Assembly (NCBI RefSeq): GCF_000176235.1
Contig: NZ_ACZV01000004.1
Span: 682,001 to 746,000 of the forward strand
DNA: 64,000 nucleotides
Reading direction: 5' to 3'
DNA from: Vibrio orientalis CIP 102891 = ATCC 33934
Lineage (GTDB): Bacteria; Pseudomonadota; Gammaproteobacteria; Enterobacterales; Vibrionaceae
Both the position numbers and the translations under genes were made by a program. The first letter of the stretch is position 1; each line of letters begins with the position of its first letter. The notes below the pieces were generated by a model. It saw only the letters and a list, made by a program, of their open reading frames with translations, was not told where the DNA came from and did no database searches. Shown here in pieces: positions 55,599 to 64,000 of the stretch.

Positions 55599-56534
55599 TT
55601 AAAAATCGTAGCGAATACCCGCTTGTAGCTCGTCTTCTGTATTGTCTAGCTGTTGGAACATGTAGCCAACATATGTACGTAAGTGGCCGTTAAACTTATG
55701 TTCTACTTCTAGCGCAAAGTGATCCGTTGTATCTGCATTATTTACTTCTTGGTAGTTGTAAACCGCAATCAGCGAGGTTTTACCTAGCTTGTATTTAGCG
55801 CCAAGTTCAAACATGTTCGCATCGAACTCTTGGTTGGACTCAACAACCGTACCGTCACCGTAGATTGCAGCCAACGTTAGTGCGTCAAGTTTGTAGCTCG
55901 CACCGATGTTGACCTGATCTTCAGATTTATCACCTTGATCTTGCGTGGTGTAACCTAAACCTAGGTCAAGACCGAAATCAAAGCCGTAAACCGCTGACAG
56001 ACCGAAGCTGTCATTATCTTTTTGGTCAGATGCGATGTAGTTTGCTTTAACTGTTAGTGCTTCAAAATTACCAGAGTAAACGAAGTTGTTCTCACGCTTA
56101 TCTTTGTTTGCACCAATAAGGTCTGCTGCTGCTTCATCAAACGTGTTCATTAAATCCGTGAAGTCAGTCACCTGAACCTGCGCAGAATCTTGCTTACCGT
56201 AAGAGAATTCACCGAAGTTAGTGCCGAATCCTGCATATACGTAGCGATTGTTGATAGTAGAGCTTGAGTCTGTACCTACTTCCGCTTCATATTTACCAAA
56301 GCCGTATAAATCGTCAGATAGCTCTGTTTTACCCACAAAGTTAAAACGTGCACGTGATTTGTCATCAAATGAGCTATCAGTTGCGGATTCGTTTTCGTCA
56401 GAGATATTGAAGCGCGCTTCCGCACGACCGCCAATTTTTAACTCTGTGCCATCTGATTTGTAAACTGTCGCTGCTAGTGAAGAACCTGATACTAGGGCTG
56501 CAAATATTGCCGACGCTACCGCTGCTTTTTTCAT
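55599..56534 (-). CDS. Outer-membrane general porin
   Basis: 311 aa. Signal peptide (KAAVASAIFAALVSGSSLA, before ATVYK) and a 16-strand-type barrel of the Gram-negative porin family. It has a typical N-terminal ELKIGGRAEARFN, a loop-3-like acidic region (TDFTDLMNTFDEAAADL) and the C-terminal QAGIRYDF with terminal Phe for BAM recognition. Related to OmpU/OmpN-type Vibrio porins but shorter. Strong terminator and codon bias suggest good expression. Confidence 0.9.
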   Translation of the reverse strand: MKKAAVASAIFAALVSGSSLAATVYKSDGTELKIGGRAEARFNISDENESATDSSFDDKSRARFNFVGKTELSDDLYGFGKYEAEVGTDSSSTINNRYVYAGFGTNFGEFSYGKQDSAQVQVTDFTDLMNTFDEAAADLIGANKDKRENNFVYSGNFEALTVKANYIASDQKDNDSFGLSAVYGFDFGLDLGLGYTTQDQGDKSEDQVNIGASYKLDALTLAAIYGDGTVVESNQEFDANMFELGAKYKLGKTSLIAVYNYQEVNNADTTDHFALEVEHKFNGHLRTYVGYMFQQLDNTEDELQAGIRYDF

Positions 56535-56703
56535 CTTATTTACCTTGCATTTATAATGAGCTTCAATGCTCGAACTATGTGATGCGAGTTAAATTAGAGG
56601 GGTAGCATTAAGCTTTAATTGCTAATCCATTACGATTAGGTGGCGATTAAGTGTATGAATTATTACAGATAGTGCTACCTAGCCTGCCTATTCACTTCAT
56701 TTG

Positions 56704-57144
56704 CTAACGTTCATCTTTTGAGGAGTCCATCACCACCATTGTCGTGATCGATTGGACATGTTCACACTCCCCCAGTACATCGGCGTGAAACTTCTTGTAG
56801 CTCGGTAAGTCACGGGCCTCTACTCGGAGAAGGTACTCGTTAGCGCCAGTAATATTGTGGCATTCAACCACTTCGTCAACGAACTGTACGTGTTGTTCAA
56901 ACTCTAGTTGTGATTGCTTTCGGTGACTCGACAGCCCAATTGAGACGTAGGCAATGAACCCAACACCAAGCTGACTGCTATCGATCAGTACCCGGTAGCC
57001 TTTTATTATTCCCTGCTTCTCTAGCTCTTGAACGCGCCTTAGGGTCGCGGAGGCGGACAAACCAATCCTTTCTGAAAGCTCTACATTGGAGATTCTTCCG
57101 TCTACTTTAAGCTCTTGCAATATTCTTTCGTCGAACCGATCCAT
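56704..57144 (-). CDS. Lrp/AsnC-family transcriptional regulator
   Basis: 146 aa. N-terminal helix-turn-helix (ISNVELSERIGLSASATLRR, about 18-37) and a C-terminal RAM ligand-binding domain with VECHNITGANEYLLRVEARD. It is divergent from a LysE-type exporter 146 bases away. That is the classic pairing in which an amino acid sensor controls its exporter, so control of the LysE gene is the likely role. Confidence 0.9.
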   Translation of the reverse strand: MDRFDERILQELKVDGRISNVELSERIGLSASATLRRVQELEKQGIIKGYRVLIDSSQLGVGFIAYVSIGLSSHRKQSQLEFEQHVQFVDEVVECHNITGANEYLLRVEARDLPSYKKFHADVLGECEHVQSITTMVVMDSSKDER

Positions 57145-57290
57145 ACATACCCTTTATTGCGTAATTTCCGTTTAGAGTTCGAATAAAAGCACAAAATTGC
57201 TCACAATTCCACCTACTATAAACGTGACCGGTCAGAACACCCTTTTTCACGCAATTATCTTGCGTCTGTTGAACTAATAAGGAAATCACT

Positions 57291-57875
57291 ATGGAATTCG
57301 AACAGCTTAGCGCACTGGTGCTATTTGCTTTTGTCTCTACATTTACACCCGGTCCAAACAATTTAATGCTGATGACTTCCGGTGCCAATGTCGGTTATAT
57401 GCGTACCCTTCCCCATATGAGTGGTGTCGCTTTTGGGTTTGCCTTTATGGTTCTGATCGTTGGGTTGGGCTTATCGTCAGTATTCACGGCTTATCCTCTA
57501 ACTCATACCATTCTCAAGTACATCAGTTTGGCTTATTTGGTCTATTTAGCGGCAAAAATCGCACTCAGTGGTCGCGCAAAAGATGTCGATGACTTTAAGC
57601 CAATGAGCTTTTTTGGTGCCGCCAGTTTTCAATGGGTCAACCCAAAAGGTTGGTCGATGGCATTAAGCTCAGTCACGCTATACAGCAACGGCGGTGGTTG
57701 GTTTGAACTAGGTATTATTTCACTGACGTTTCTGTTGGTTAACTACCCATCAGGCACCTTTTGGATTCTGGCAGGGCGAGAATTACAACGCTGGTTAACC
57801 AGTTCATTCCGTGTTCGCGCGTTCAATATTTCGATGGCAGTTTTGCTGGTTGGATCCACTCTACCGATGATCTAG
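57291..57875 (+). CDS. LysE/RhtB-family amino acid exporter
   Basis: 194 aa, about six membrane helices. N-terminal signature FTPGPNNLMLMTSGANVG is the hallmark of the family, and FQWVNPKGWSMALSSV is the mid-protein conserved block. ATG at 57291 with AAGGAAATC upstream. Probably exports an amino acid under control of the divergent Lrp-type regulator. Confidence 0.9.
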   Translation: MEFEQLSALVLFAFVSTFTPGPNNLMLMTSGANVGYMRTLPHMSGVAFGFAFMVLIVGLGLSSVFTAYPLTHTILKYISLAYLVYLAAKIALSGRAKDVDDFKPMSFFGAASFQWVNPKGWSMALSSVTLYSNGGGWFELGIISLTFLLVNYPSGTFWILAGRELQRWLTSSFRVRAFNISMAVLLVGSTLPMI

Positions 57876-57969
57876 ACAGTCAGTAATGTAAATTTGTTTA
57901 AAGATGCTATTCAATCTCTTGTTCTACTGATAATCTAAATGCGAACAAGAACAATTATCGAGTTGTAAT

Positions 57970-58743
57970 ATGAAAAAGCCATCGCCTAAGCAAGTTGTTG
58001 TCATTGCTACTGAGTCCATCACACCAAACATGCAGAGAATTGCTTTCCAATCAGAGTCATTGCGTGAGTTTCCCGCGAATTGTGAAGGTAGCTACATCAA
58101 GCTGTTGTTTACCCCGTCAGGCTCTACCGATCTATCGACAATGAGCCCTGACGACAGACCGGTTATGCGCACGTACACTATTCGTCAGTTTGACGCCCAA
58201 GCGGGCTCAATTGAAATCGACTTTGTCAAACATATTACCGACGATCTACAGTGCGGCTTCGCTGCGCGTTGGGCGATGGATGCAGCCGTTGGTGACACGA
58301 TATCTATTGCAGGTCCTGGGGCGATTCAAGATATGAACACTGAGGCTGATTGGTTCTTTATGACGGCGGATATGACAGCCTTGCCTGCCCTATCAGCCAA
58401 GATCAAACAACTACCCCGTGATGCAAAAGGCTACGCGGTCGTGAAGGTCATTTCTGAGCAAGACATTCAACCTTTAGACGCACCAGAGCAACTTGCTGTA
58501 CATTGGGTATTTGAACAAGACGAGCTCTCTGAGTCTGCGCGCCAGCTAGAATGGCTTAATGGTCGTGCTTCTGTTTGGTGCGCGTGTGAGTTTGATTCGA
58601 TGCGCGCACTACGCCAATACTTCAGAAACGAAAAGCAGGTAGAACGCGAAAATATCTACATCAGTAGTTATTGGAAACAAGGCGTAGCAGAAGATGGTCA
58701 TAAGGTGATCAAACGCCAAGATGCTGAAGAGCAAGAAGCATAA
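57970..58743 (+). CDS. Siderophore-interacting FAD/NAD(P)H reductase
   Basis: 257 aa ViuB/YqjH-type ferric-siderophore reductase releasing iron from imported siderophores in the cytoplasm. The FAD-binding RTYTIRQFD motif, an ITDD-containing middle region and the C-terminal SSYWKQGVAEDGHK block are all typical. It stands 95 bases after the LysE gene and may have its own promoter; only a weak Fur-like GATAAT half-site (57930-57935) is seen upstream. Confidence 0.9.
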   Translation: MKKPSPKQVVVIATESITPNMQRIAFQSESLREFPANCEGSYIKLLFTPSGSTDLSTMSPDDRPVMRTYTIRQFDAQAGSIEIDFVKHITDDLQCGFAARWAMDAAVGDTISIAGPGAIQDMNTEADWFFMTADMTALPALSAKIKQLPRDAKGYAVVKVISEQDIQPLDAPEQLAVHWVFEQDELSESARQLEWLNGRASVWCACEFDSMRALRQYFRNEKQVERENIYISSYWKQGVAEDGHKVIKRQDAEEQEA

Positions 58744-58755
58744 AACAAGCAGTTG

Positions 58756-58774
58756 AGGGGGAGCAATTCCCCCT
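58756..58774. terminator. Short hairpin between convergent genes
   Basis: AGGGGGA/TCCCCCT 7-bp stem with a GCAAT loop, between the siderophore-interacting gene and the LysR gene. No long T-run. Confidence 0.6.
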
Positions 58775-58779
58775 TGTTG

Positions 58780-59649
58780 CTAGCCTAGTTTTTCCGCCAA
58801 GAAATCAATCAGTAAGCGCACCTTTGGTGACAGGTTACGATTTTGCGGATAAAGCGCCCATATCCCTTCTCTTTCATCACGGTATTCGGTCAGAACTTCC
58901 ACCAGCTCACCCGTATCTAACGCTTCCTGAACATAATGATCAGGCAACTGCGCCAAACCTAAGCCTCGCTTTGCGGCATCTAACAATGCGTAGCCAGAAT
59001 TACAGTGAATACGCCCTGACACTCGCATAGACTTCTCACCTTTCGTATCTCTAAAACGCCAGTACTCTACAGAGCCTACTAAACATTGATGGTTACTTAG
59101 CTCCGATAACGTATGAGGCTCGCCAAATCGGTCTAAATAATCAGGGCTAGCACATACATAGAGTTGTCTGCTCGATAAACGCTTGGCGATAAGGCTTGAG
59201 TCTTGTAAGCGACCAAGGCGAATCGCTACATCAACACCAAGCTCAATTAGATCTAGCTTTTGGTTAGTGAGCATCAAATCGAGATTAACCTGCGGGTAGA
59301 GCTCCAAAAACTGGTGCAGTAATGGCGCAAGATGCTGCTCACCATAAGTCACAGGAGCAGTCACTTTGAGTAGCCCTTTCGGCGTTGATTGCATTTGGGT
59401 CACGGCTAATTCAGCCAATTCAAGACCTTCAACCAAGTGCTTACACTGTTGATAGTACAACTGCCCCGCTTCCGTGAGCGACACTTTACGGGTTGTTCGA
59501 TTAAAGAGCTTAACCGCTAAACGTTCTTCTAACGCCGACACTCGTCGACTGATTTGAGCAACGGAGGTGTCTAATTTATTTGCTGCTGCGGTAAATGATT
59601 GGGTTTCTGCGACCCCAACAAATTCACTTACCCCTTCCCAATTGGCCAT
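58780..59649 (-). CDS. LysR-family regulator
   Basis: 289 aa from the ATG at 59649 (MANWEGVSEFVGVAETQSF), the usual family start; a frame to 59727 would add an atypical 26 residues. Helix-turn-helix SFTAAANKLDTSVAQISRRV (about 18-37) and effector domain. It belongs to the large group related to DmlR/YhjC. Divergent from the DUF1254 gene 185 bases away, which it may control. Confidence 0.86.
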   Translation of the reverse strand: MANWEGVSEFVGVAETQSFTAAANKLDTSVAQISRRVSALEERLAVKLFNRTTRKVSLTEAGQLYYQQCKHLVEGLELAELAVTQMQSTPKGLLKVTAPVTYGEQHLAPLLHQFLELYPQVNLDLMLTNQKLDLIELGVDVAIRLGRLQDSSLIAKRLSSRQLYVCASPDYLDRFGEPHTLSELSNHQCLVGSVEYWRFRDTKGEKSMRVSGRIHCNSGYALLDAAKRGLGLAQLPDHYVQEALDTGELVEVLTEYRDEREGIWALYPQNRNLSPKVRLLIDFLAEKLG

Positions 59650-59833
59650 AACCCACTCTGCAATATTAGGTGCTATTTTTGCGGTCATTATTACAGATAT
59701 GCAATAGAGGCTGCAATCAACTCGCAAACTAATTGAATCGTTCTATGCTCATTTCTGAGCTTCCCGATTATCAACTTTGTTCGCTGGCTTCATTTAAAGT
59801 GAAGTCACTGTCCAAAACCAATTAGGTAAATCC

Positions 59834-61354
59834 ATGTTAAAGACTCCTTTAAAAGCACTCGCATTTTCGGTTGTATTCGCTTTCTCTGGCTATTCCGTCG
59901 CGGCTAACAGTAGTTATAACACCGACATTCCTGAGAGCATCATGACACCAGATCATGTTGAAACCAGCATTGGCTCATTACAATTTAAAGATGGTGTTCC
60001 CACTGATGAAACTAGTCAAAAAATCTACGATAACTTAGATACGATCAGAGCAACGGAAGTGTTCCTCAACGCGATCCCAATGGCGTCCCTAGAAGCAATT
60101 AGACTTGGACACGCAGAGATGGGGATCACCCAGTCAAATCAAGTCATGTTGTTTGATAACCTGATGGATTCAAACCCGCTTTTCTTAACAGGAAATACAG
60201 ACACTGTTTATGCCTCTGCATTTTTGGATTTAGAACGTGACGGCCCAACGGTTATTGAAGTACCGCCGGGCATGGGACCAACCACGGTTAATGATGCCTT
60301 CTTCCGCTTTGTGACTGACCTTGGTGTCGTCGGCCCTGACAAAGGTAAAGGCGGAAAATACCTCATTCTACCTCCAGGCTATGAAGGCGAAGTCCCTAAA
60401 GGTTACTTCGTTTCCCAATCAACAAGTTACACCAACTGATTTATTGCTCGTGGCTTCCTAAAAGATGGTAAGCCTGATGCCGCTATCAATGCGTATAAGA
60501 GTCAGTTAAAGATCTACCCGTTAGCAATCAAAGCGAATCCACCAAAAATGGAGTTCACGTCTGGTAGTGGTAAAGAATTCAATACCATTCATGCCAACGA
60601 CGAACATTTTTACGATGAAATAAAAATTGTGCTCGATAAGGAGCCTATTGCATTTATTGACCCAGAAATGCGCGGTTTGATGTCGAGCATTGGCCTACAA
60701 AAGAATAAGCCATTCGAGCCAGATGCACGTATGCAAAAAATACTAGAAGACGGTGTCGCAATTGGTAACGCGACGGCTCGAGCTCTCTACTTTCAACCTC
60801 GTGACAAGTCAGCCTATAAATACGATGACCGTCAATGGAAGACCGCTTTCATCGGTGGTGACTACCAGTGGTTAATCGATGAAGGTGAAGGCGGACGTAA
60901 CTTAGATGCGAGAACCTATTTTTTCTATATTGCGACAGTGAATACCCCTGCAATGGCACTTAAGCTGATCGACAAAGGCTCCCAATACGCATTAGTAGAC
61001 ACCTCAAAAGATGGTGAGTTCTTAGATGGCAGCAAGACGTACAAGCTAAACATCCCGGCAAATGTTCCGGCTAAAAACTTCTGGTCAGTGGTAGCTTATG
61101 ATCCACAAACGCGCTCTGAGCTGCAAACCAGTCAACCGTTTCCAAGTAAGAACAATAAACGTGATGACTTCATTGAAAATGCTGACGGATCTGTAACCTT
61201 GTACTTCGGACCAAAAGCACCAAAAGGAAAAGACTCAAACTGGATTCAAACCGTGCCGGGCAAAGGTTGGTTTAGTATTCTCCGCTTATATGGACCTCAA
61301 GAAGCTTGGTACGACGAGAGTTGGAAGCCTGGGGATATTGAATTAGTCAACTAA
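59834..61354 (+). pseudogene. DUF1254/DUF1214 exported protein, interrupted by in-frame TGA
   Basis: 507 codons in one frame with a single internal TGA at 60437-60439 (codon 202). A signal peptide (ALAFSVVFAFSGYSVAA) leads into the DUF1254 domain (about 60-200), which stops at SYTN; the next codons in the same frame read FIARGFLKDGKPDAA and continue through an intact DUF1214 domain (about 380-500, PQTRSELQTSQPF, GWFSILRLYGP). Relatives are expected to have Trp at the stop position (TGG to TGA). A single recent nonsense change, sequencing error or read-through are all possible. Confidence 0.8.
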
Positions 61355-61372
61355 TCACTTCCTTAATGCACC

Positions 61373-61405
61373 AAAGGCAGCGTTTATATAGACGCTGCCT
61401 TTTTT
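61373..61405 (+). terminator. Terminator after the DUF1254 gene
   Basis: An 11-bp stem AAAGGCAGCGT/ACGCTGCCTTT with an 8-base loop, followed by T. Also usable by the convergent LysR gene. Confidence 0.85.
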
Positions 61406-61409
61406 ATCT

Positions 61410-62315
61410 TTATAGAGAAGTCAAAGCTTGGCGAATAAGCTCTTCTATCTTGTGCATCACCGGATGCTGATAATTAACACGATGATAATGGATACCAACA
61501 TCATAATGCATCCGTTCACTGTCTAAATGCAGCGGAATTTTTACTACATTTTCAGGAAGATCTTTGCCCACTTCAAAGCACACCAACACATGTTCACCAT
61601 TGGCAACACAATCCAGAGCACTGCCTAATGAGGCGACCGTAAGGGGTTGCTGTAATGAAATACCGACACTTTTTCGAATACGCTCATAGTAGGTATTGCT
61701 ATCAAATGATCCCATCGAAATTCGAACCGTTTTTGCGCCAGCAATCTCCTGAAGCTCTAATTTGTCACGCTTCGCCAGTTGGTGGTTTTTATTCACATAG
61801 ACATACAGCTCAACTGAGCCAACTTTACGTTCAAGCAACTGGTCGTTGAACTCATTGGGGTAGCCTCCAATACCAACCGCCAGAGTCTCCGGTTTCGGAA
61901 ATTCGATGCCATCTAACGACCAATCCACAAACGATATTTTTGGCGTAGATTCAGACGTGGTTAACCCATTAATAAGTGGGACAGTAATCAGTCGACTTAT
62001 TGGATTCACGACATAGAAGAGAAATTCAAGTTGCGACTCGGCGCCTTCGAAACGCTTAGCGGCGTATGGCACTTGCTCTAATTGTTGTAGAGGCAAATCA
62101 ATATACTCAATCAACTGATTAGTAAACAAAGTCGGTGTATACACGCCCTTAGAGACAACGAACAACTCATCACCTAAGCTATCGCGGCAATCTGACAGGT
62201 GGCGATTAAACGTCGCTCGGCTTATGTCTAAGTCATGGCAGACTTTAACTTGAGAGCGGTGTCGATGAAGTAGTGACAAGAAGCGGTATAGGTTGAGGTC
62301 AAAACGATTTTTCAA
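61410..62315 (-). CDS. LysR-like regulator
   Basis: 301 aa, starting at a TTG at 62315 because the frame is closed by a stop (TAA, 62332-62330) a few codons upstream and no ATG lies between. The N-terminus holds a LysR-type helix-turn-helix (VKVCHDLDISRATFNRHLSD, about 23-42). The rest matches a LysR effector domain loosely, so it belongs to a divergent branch. It is convergent with the DUF1254 gene; target unknown. Confidence 0.78.
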   Translation of the reverse strand: MKNRFDLNLYRFLSLLHRHRSQVKVCHDLDISRATFNRHLSDCRDSLGDELFVVSKGVYTPTLFTNQLIEYIDLPLQQLEQVPYAAKRFEGAESQLEFLFYVVNPISRLITVPLINGLTTSESTPKISFVDWSLDGIEFPKPETLAVGIGGYPNEFNDQLLERKVGSVELYVYVNKNHQLAKRDKLELQEIAGAKTVRISMGSFDSNTYYERIRKSVGISLQQPLTVASLGSALDCVANGEHVLVCFEVGKDLPENVVKIPLHLDSERMHYDVGIHYHRVNYQHPVMHKIEELIRQALTSL

Positions 62316-62499
62316 ATTTTCGTACTCGAATTAGCCATGGTTCGCCCTCAATATAAGCGACAATTTTGCCACATGCTTTAGAGATTGGTTAAAACTCCAT
62401 CCAATAGCACAACAATGACCGTTAAGCGTATCAAGATCACATTTATAGTGACACTTTGTGCTAGAGTAGCGCTCTGTTTCGCTTTTCTAATTTCTCGCT

Positions 62500-62901
62500 A
62501 TGTCCAAACTTATCCTTTCGATCGGTGCCATTGTTTCTGCCGTTTCTGTGCTTCTTGCTTGGGTGTTTATCCCAACACACGTCAGACTCAGCAGTGAAAT
62601 ATTGAGTAAGCCGATTGGTAATGGCTTTCAGATTGTTGGCTACAAAGCCATTTCAACCAAACCAGAAGATGGAAAGCTCAATCATTTCTTCTTGATTGAC
62701 AGTGATGGTGATGTAAAAGACGCTGAACCTTTCTTAATTACATCAGACCCTTTTATCCAGTTCGAAACCACCGACGAAAACAAACTCTCTTTGACGGTGA
62801 AAGGTCGCATCAAACACTTTGATAATGATCTTTGGGTAGAGCGTGAAGATGGCACTGTCCAGCATTGGTTTATCAGTGTTGATGCAGATTACACTCGCTA
62901 A
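62500..62901 (+). CDS. Membrane-anchored hypothetical protein, 133 aa
   Basis: N-terminal hydrophobic anchor (about 4-25, LILSIGAIVSAVSVLLAWVFIP), then an exported, probably beta-rich domain with an acidic DSDGDVKDAE loop. No family recognised. Normal codon use and a plain ATG at 62500 support a real gene. It precedes the RluA-family gene by 77 bases, separated by an imperfect AAAATCA inverted pair (62938-62964) that may act as a weak terminator. Confidence 0.7.
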   Translation: MSKLILSIGAIVSAVSVLLAWVFIPTHVRLSSEILSKPIGNGFQIVGYKAISTKPEDGKLNHFFLIDSDGDVKDAEPFLITSDPFIQFETTDENKLSLTVKGRIKHFDNDLWVEREDGTVQHWFISVDADYTR

Positions 62902-62978
62902 GGTATATTCTCTCTAGTAATCACACTACAAACAGGTAAAATCACGCCCAATTGATTTTACCTGTTGTGAATAGTTAT

Positions 62979-64000
62979 ATGCACCACCCTAACGACCTGT
63001 TTACCCGCTTCGACACTGATATTTCCACCTATTCACTACCCGAAAAGTTCACCTTTCCGTTTTATTATCAAGCGCACCCTCTGTGTGTCTTGGCGGCGAG
63101 TCAGCTTCAAGAATACCTAACGCACCAGCAAGATTGGCAGCACGATTTTGGACTGGATAATTCAACCCAAGGTACGGGGAAAATGTTTGGCGTGTTGTTG
63201 GTCCAATCTCCGCAAGGTGACATTGGTTACTTGTCGGCTTTCTCTGGCAAAATCGCAGACTCAAACTTGCTAGCGGGCTTTGTTCCACCTGTGTTTGACA
63301 TGCTGGCAGAACAGAGCTTTTTCCGTTCTGAACTCGCAGAGATAACTCAGGTTAGTGACCAGGTAAAATCGCGCGAATACGAACCTAGGCTATTGCAGCT
63401 TAGACAAGCGTTAAAAACAGCACAAGACCAATATCAAGCAGAAGAACAAGCTCATCGAGCACAGATGATTAGCAGCCGAGCAGAGCGAAAAGTGCGTCGA
63501 AAAGAAGCAGAGCAAACGCTCGACAAAGCGGGGGTCGATGCACTGCTCGCTGAACTTGGTAAAGAGAGCGTTGCCGAAAAGAACGTTCTTAAATACCTCA
63601 AGCTCGAATGGGACAACAAGATTGCAGAGGTTGAATCAGAACTGAATGTTCTTGAAGACGATCTGACACGTCTTAAAGAGCAACGTAAACAGATGTCCAA
63701 TACGCTGCAAAACAAGCTATTCGAACAATACCGATTCTTAAATGCTAACGGCCAGCAAGAATCGTTAAGAGCGATCTTTAAACCAACCGCAACACCCACG
63801 CCACCAGCCGGTGCAGGTGAATGTGCCGCGCCTAAGCTGTTACATTACGCGTTTAAACATGGTTTTAAGCCGTTGGCTTTAGCGGAATTTTGGTGGGGCG
63901 TTTCTCCAAAATCAGAAATTAGGCAGCACGCGAAGTTCTACCCTTCTTGTAACAGCAAATGTCAGCCTATACTTGGCCACATGATGCAAGGCATGCTGGT
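62979..64000 (+). CDS. Large RluA-family pseudouridine synthase-type protein (partial, 3' end outside window)
   Basis: First 340 codons of a long protein; the frame is open to the window edge. It starts MHHPNDLFTRFDTD, has a conserved N-terminal domain (FGVLLVQSPQGDIGYLSAFS), a charged coiled coil (about 130-250) and a C-terminal part with FKPTATPTPPAGAGECAAPK and FYPSCNSKCQPILGHM. That layout matches the N-terminal extension of a long RluA-family protein in gammaproteobacteria; the catalytic RluA domain should lie beyond 64000. The family call rests on this extension only. Confidence 0.75.
   Translation, partial: MHHPNDLFTRFDTDISTYSLPEKFTFPFYYQAHPLCVLAASQLQEYLTHQQDWQHDFGLDNSTQGTGKMFGVLLVQSPQGDIGYLSAFSGKIADSNLLAGFVPPVFDMLAEQSFFRSELAEITQVSDQVKSREYEPRLLQLRQALKTAQDQYQAEEQAHRAQMISSRAERKVRRKEAEQTLDKAGVDALLAELGKESVAEKNVLKYLKLEWDNKIAEVESELNVLEDDLTRLKEQRKQMSNTLQNKLFEQYRFLNANGQQESLRAIFKPTATPTPPAGAGECAAPKLLHYAFKHGFKPLALAEFWWGVSPKSEIRQHAKFYPSCNSKCQPILGHMMQGML

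Noticed and set aside
57901..57969. Fur box upstream of the siderophore-interacting gene
   Set aside because: Only one GATAAT half matches; the rest of the 19-mer is poor, so not listed as a site.
1..64000. tRNA, rRNA and CRISPR arrays
   Set aside because: Looked for cloverleaf-type intergenic segments, rRNA stretches and regularly spaced repeats; none found, though a covariance-model scan was not possible.

Overview
The window looks like chromosomal DNA from a luminous Vibrio of the harveyi clade (V. campbellii or V. harveyi), probably chromosome II. The left end carries the luciferase genes in the order luxC-luxD-luxA-luxB on the minus strand, and the LuxA protein reads like the V. harveyi type. 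Other genes (nupC, dbpA, kbl-tdh, tal-tkt, guaC) and the many A-run/hairpin terminators fit Vibrio. Species and chromosome are inferred. No rRNA, tRNA or CRISPR array was seen.

Layout. 1-4,220: lux operon (luxB cut by the window edge) and a dense promoter region with a LuxR-type site and two Fur-like boxes. 4,371-4,722: decayed IS3-family fragments. 4.8-7.2 kb: threonine catabolism (kbl-tdh). 7.5-12 kb: a 38-aa membrane peptide, a LysR regulator, nupC, a candidate sRNA and two envelope or unknown genes. 12-17.6 kb: dbpA, folE, then a + strand run moeA-moeB-hypothetical-sseA. 17.7-30.4 kb: a complete Tad (tight adherence, Flp pilus) locus: flp, rcpC, rcpA, an rcpB-like lipoprotein gene, tadZ, tadABCDEFG and an OmpA-like gene on the minus strand, with the prepilin peptidase gene tadV divergent and a LysR gene convergent with tadV. 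31-38.7 kb: an M6 metalloprotease with a GlyGly-CTERM tail, a SorC-family regulator and tal-tkt. 38.7-45.5 kb: an HD-GYP protein, an HlyD-type pair, a LysR regulator and a two-domain universal stress protein. 45.9-52.2 kb: accessory region. 52.1-64 kb: guaC, a chemoreceptor, a porin, an Lrp-family regulator, a LysE exporter, a siderophore-interacting protein, two LysR regulators, a broken DUF1254 gene, a small membrane protein and a large RluA-family protein cut by the right edge.

The most unusual part is 45.9-52.2 kb. The last 32 bases of guaC and the terminator behind it occur twice in direct orientation (47,618-47,708 and 52,070-52,160; 83 of 91 positions identical, 52 of them in one perfect block). 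This is what integration into the guaC 3' end leaves behind. The roughly 4.4 kb between the copies holds a tightly coupled four-gene minus-strand operon and no visible integrase: a lipoprotein with a ClpP/SppA-like domain, a large multi-pass coiled-coil membrane protein, a single-pass protein and a membrane-anchored GIY-YIG nuclease. Just outside lies a second membrane-anchored protein, with a DUF4041-like coiled coil and a T5orf172/Mug113-type GIY-YIG-like end. I consider this a candidate uncharacterised envelope-localised nuclease system, possibly a barrier to incoming DNA; that function is inference.

Other points of note are the Fur-like boxes in the lux promoter, tandem hairpins with identical loops in the guaC leader, and an in-frame TGA at a conserved tryptophan position in the DUF1254 gene. 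Start codons were moved from the longest possible frame where a ribosome-binding site or family length argued for it; each case is stated.
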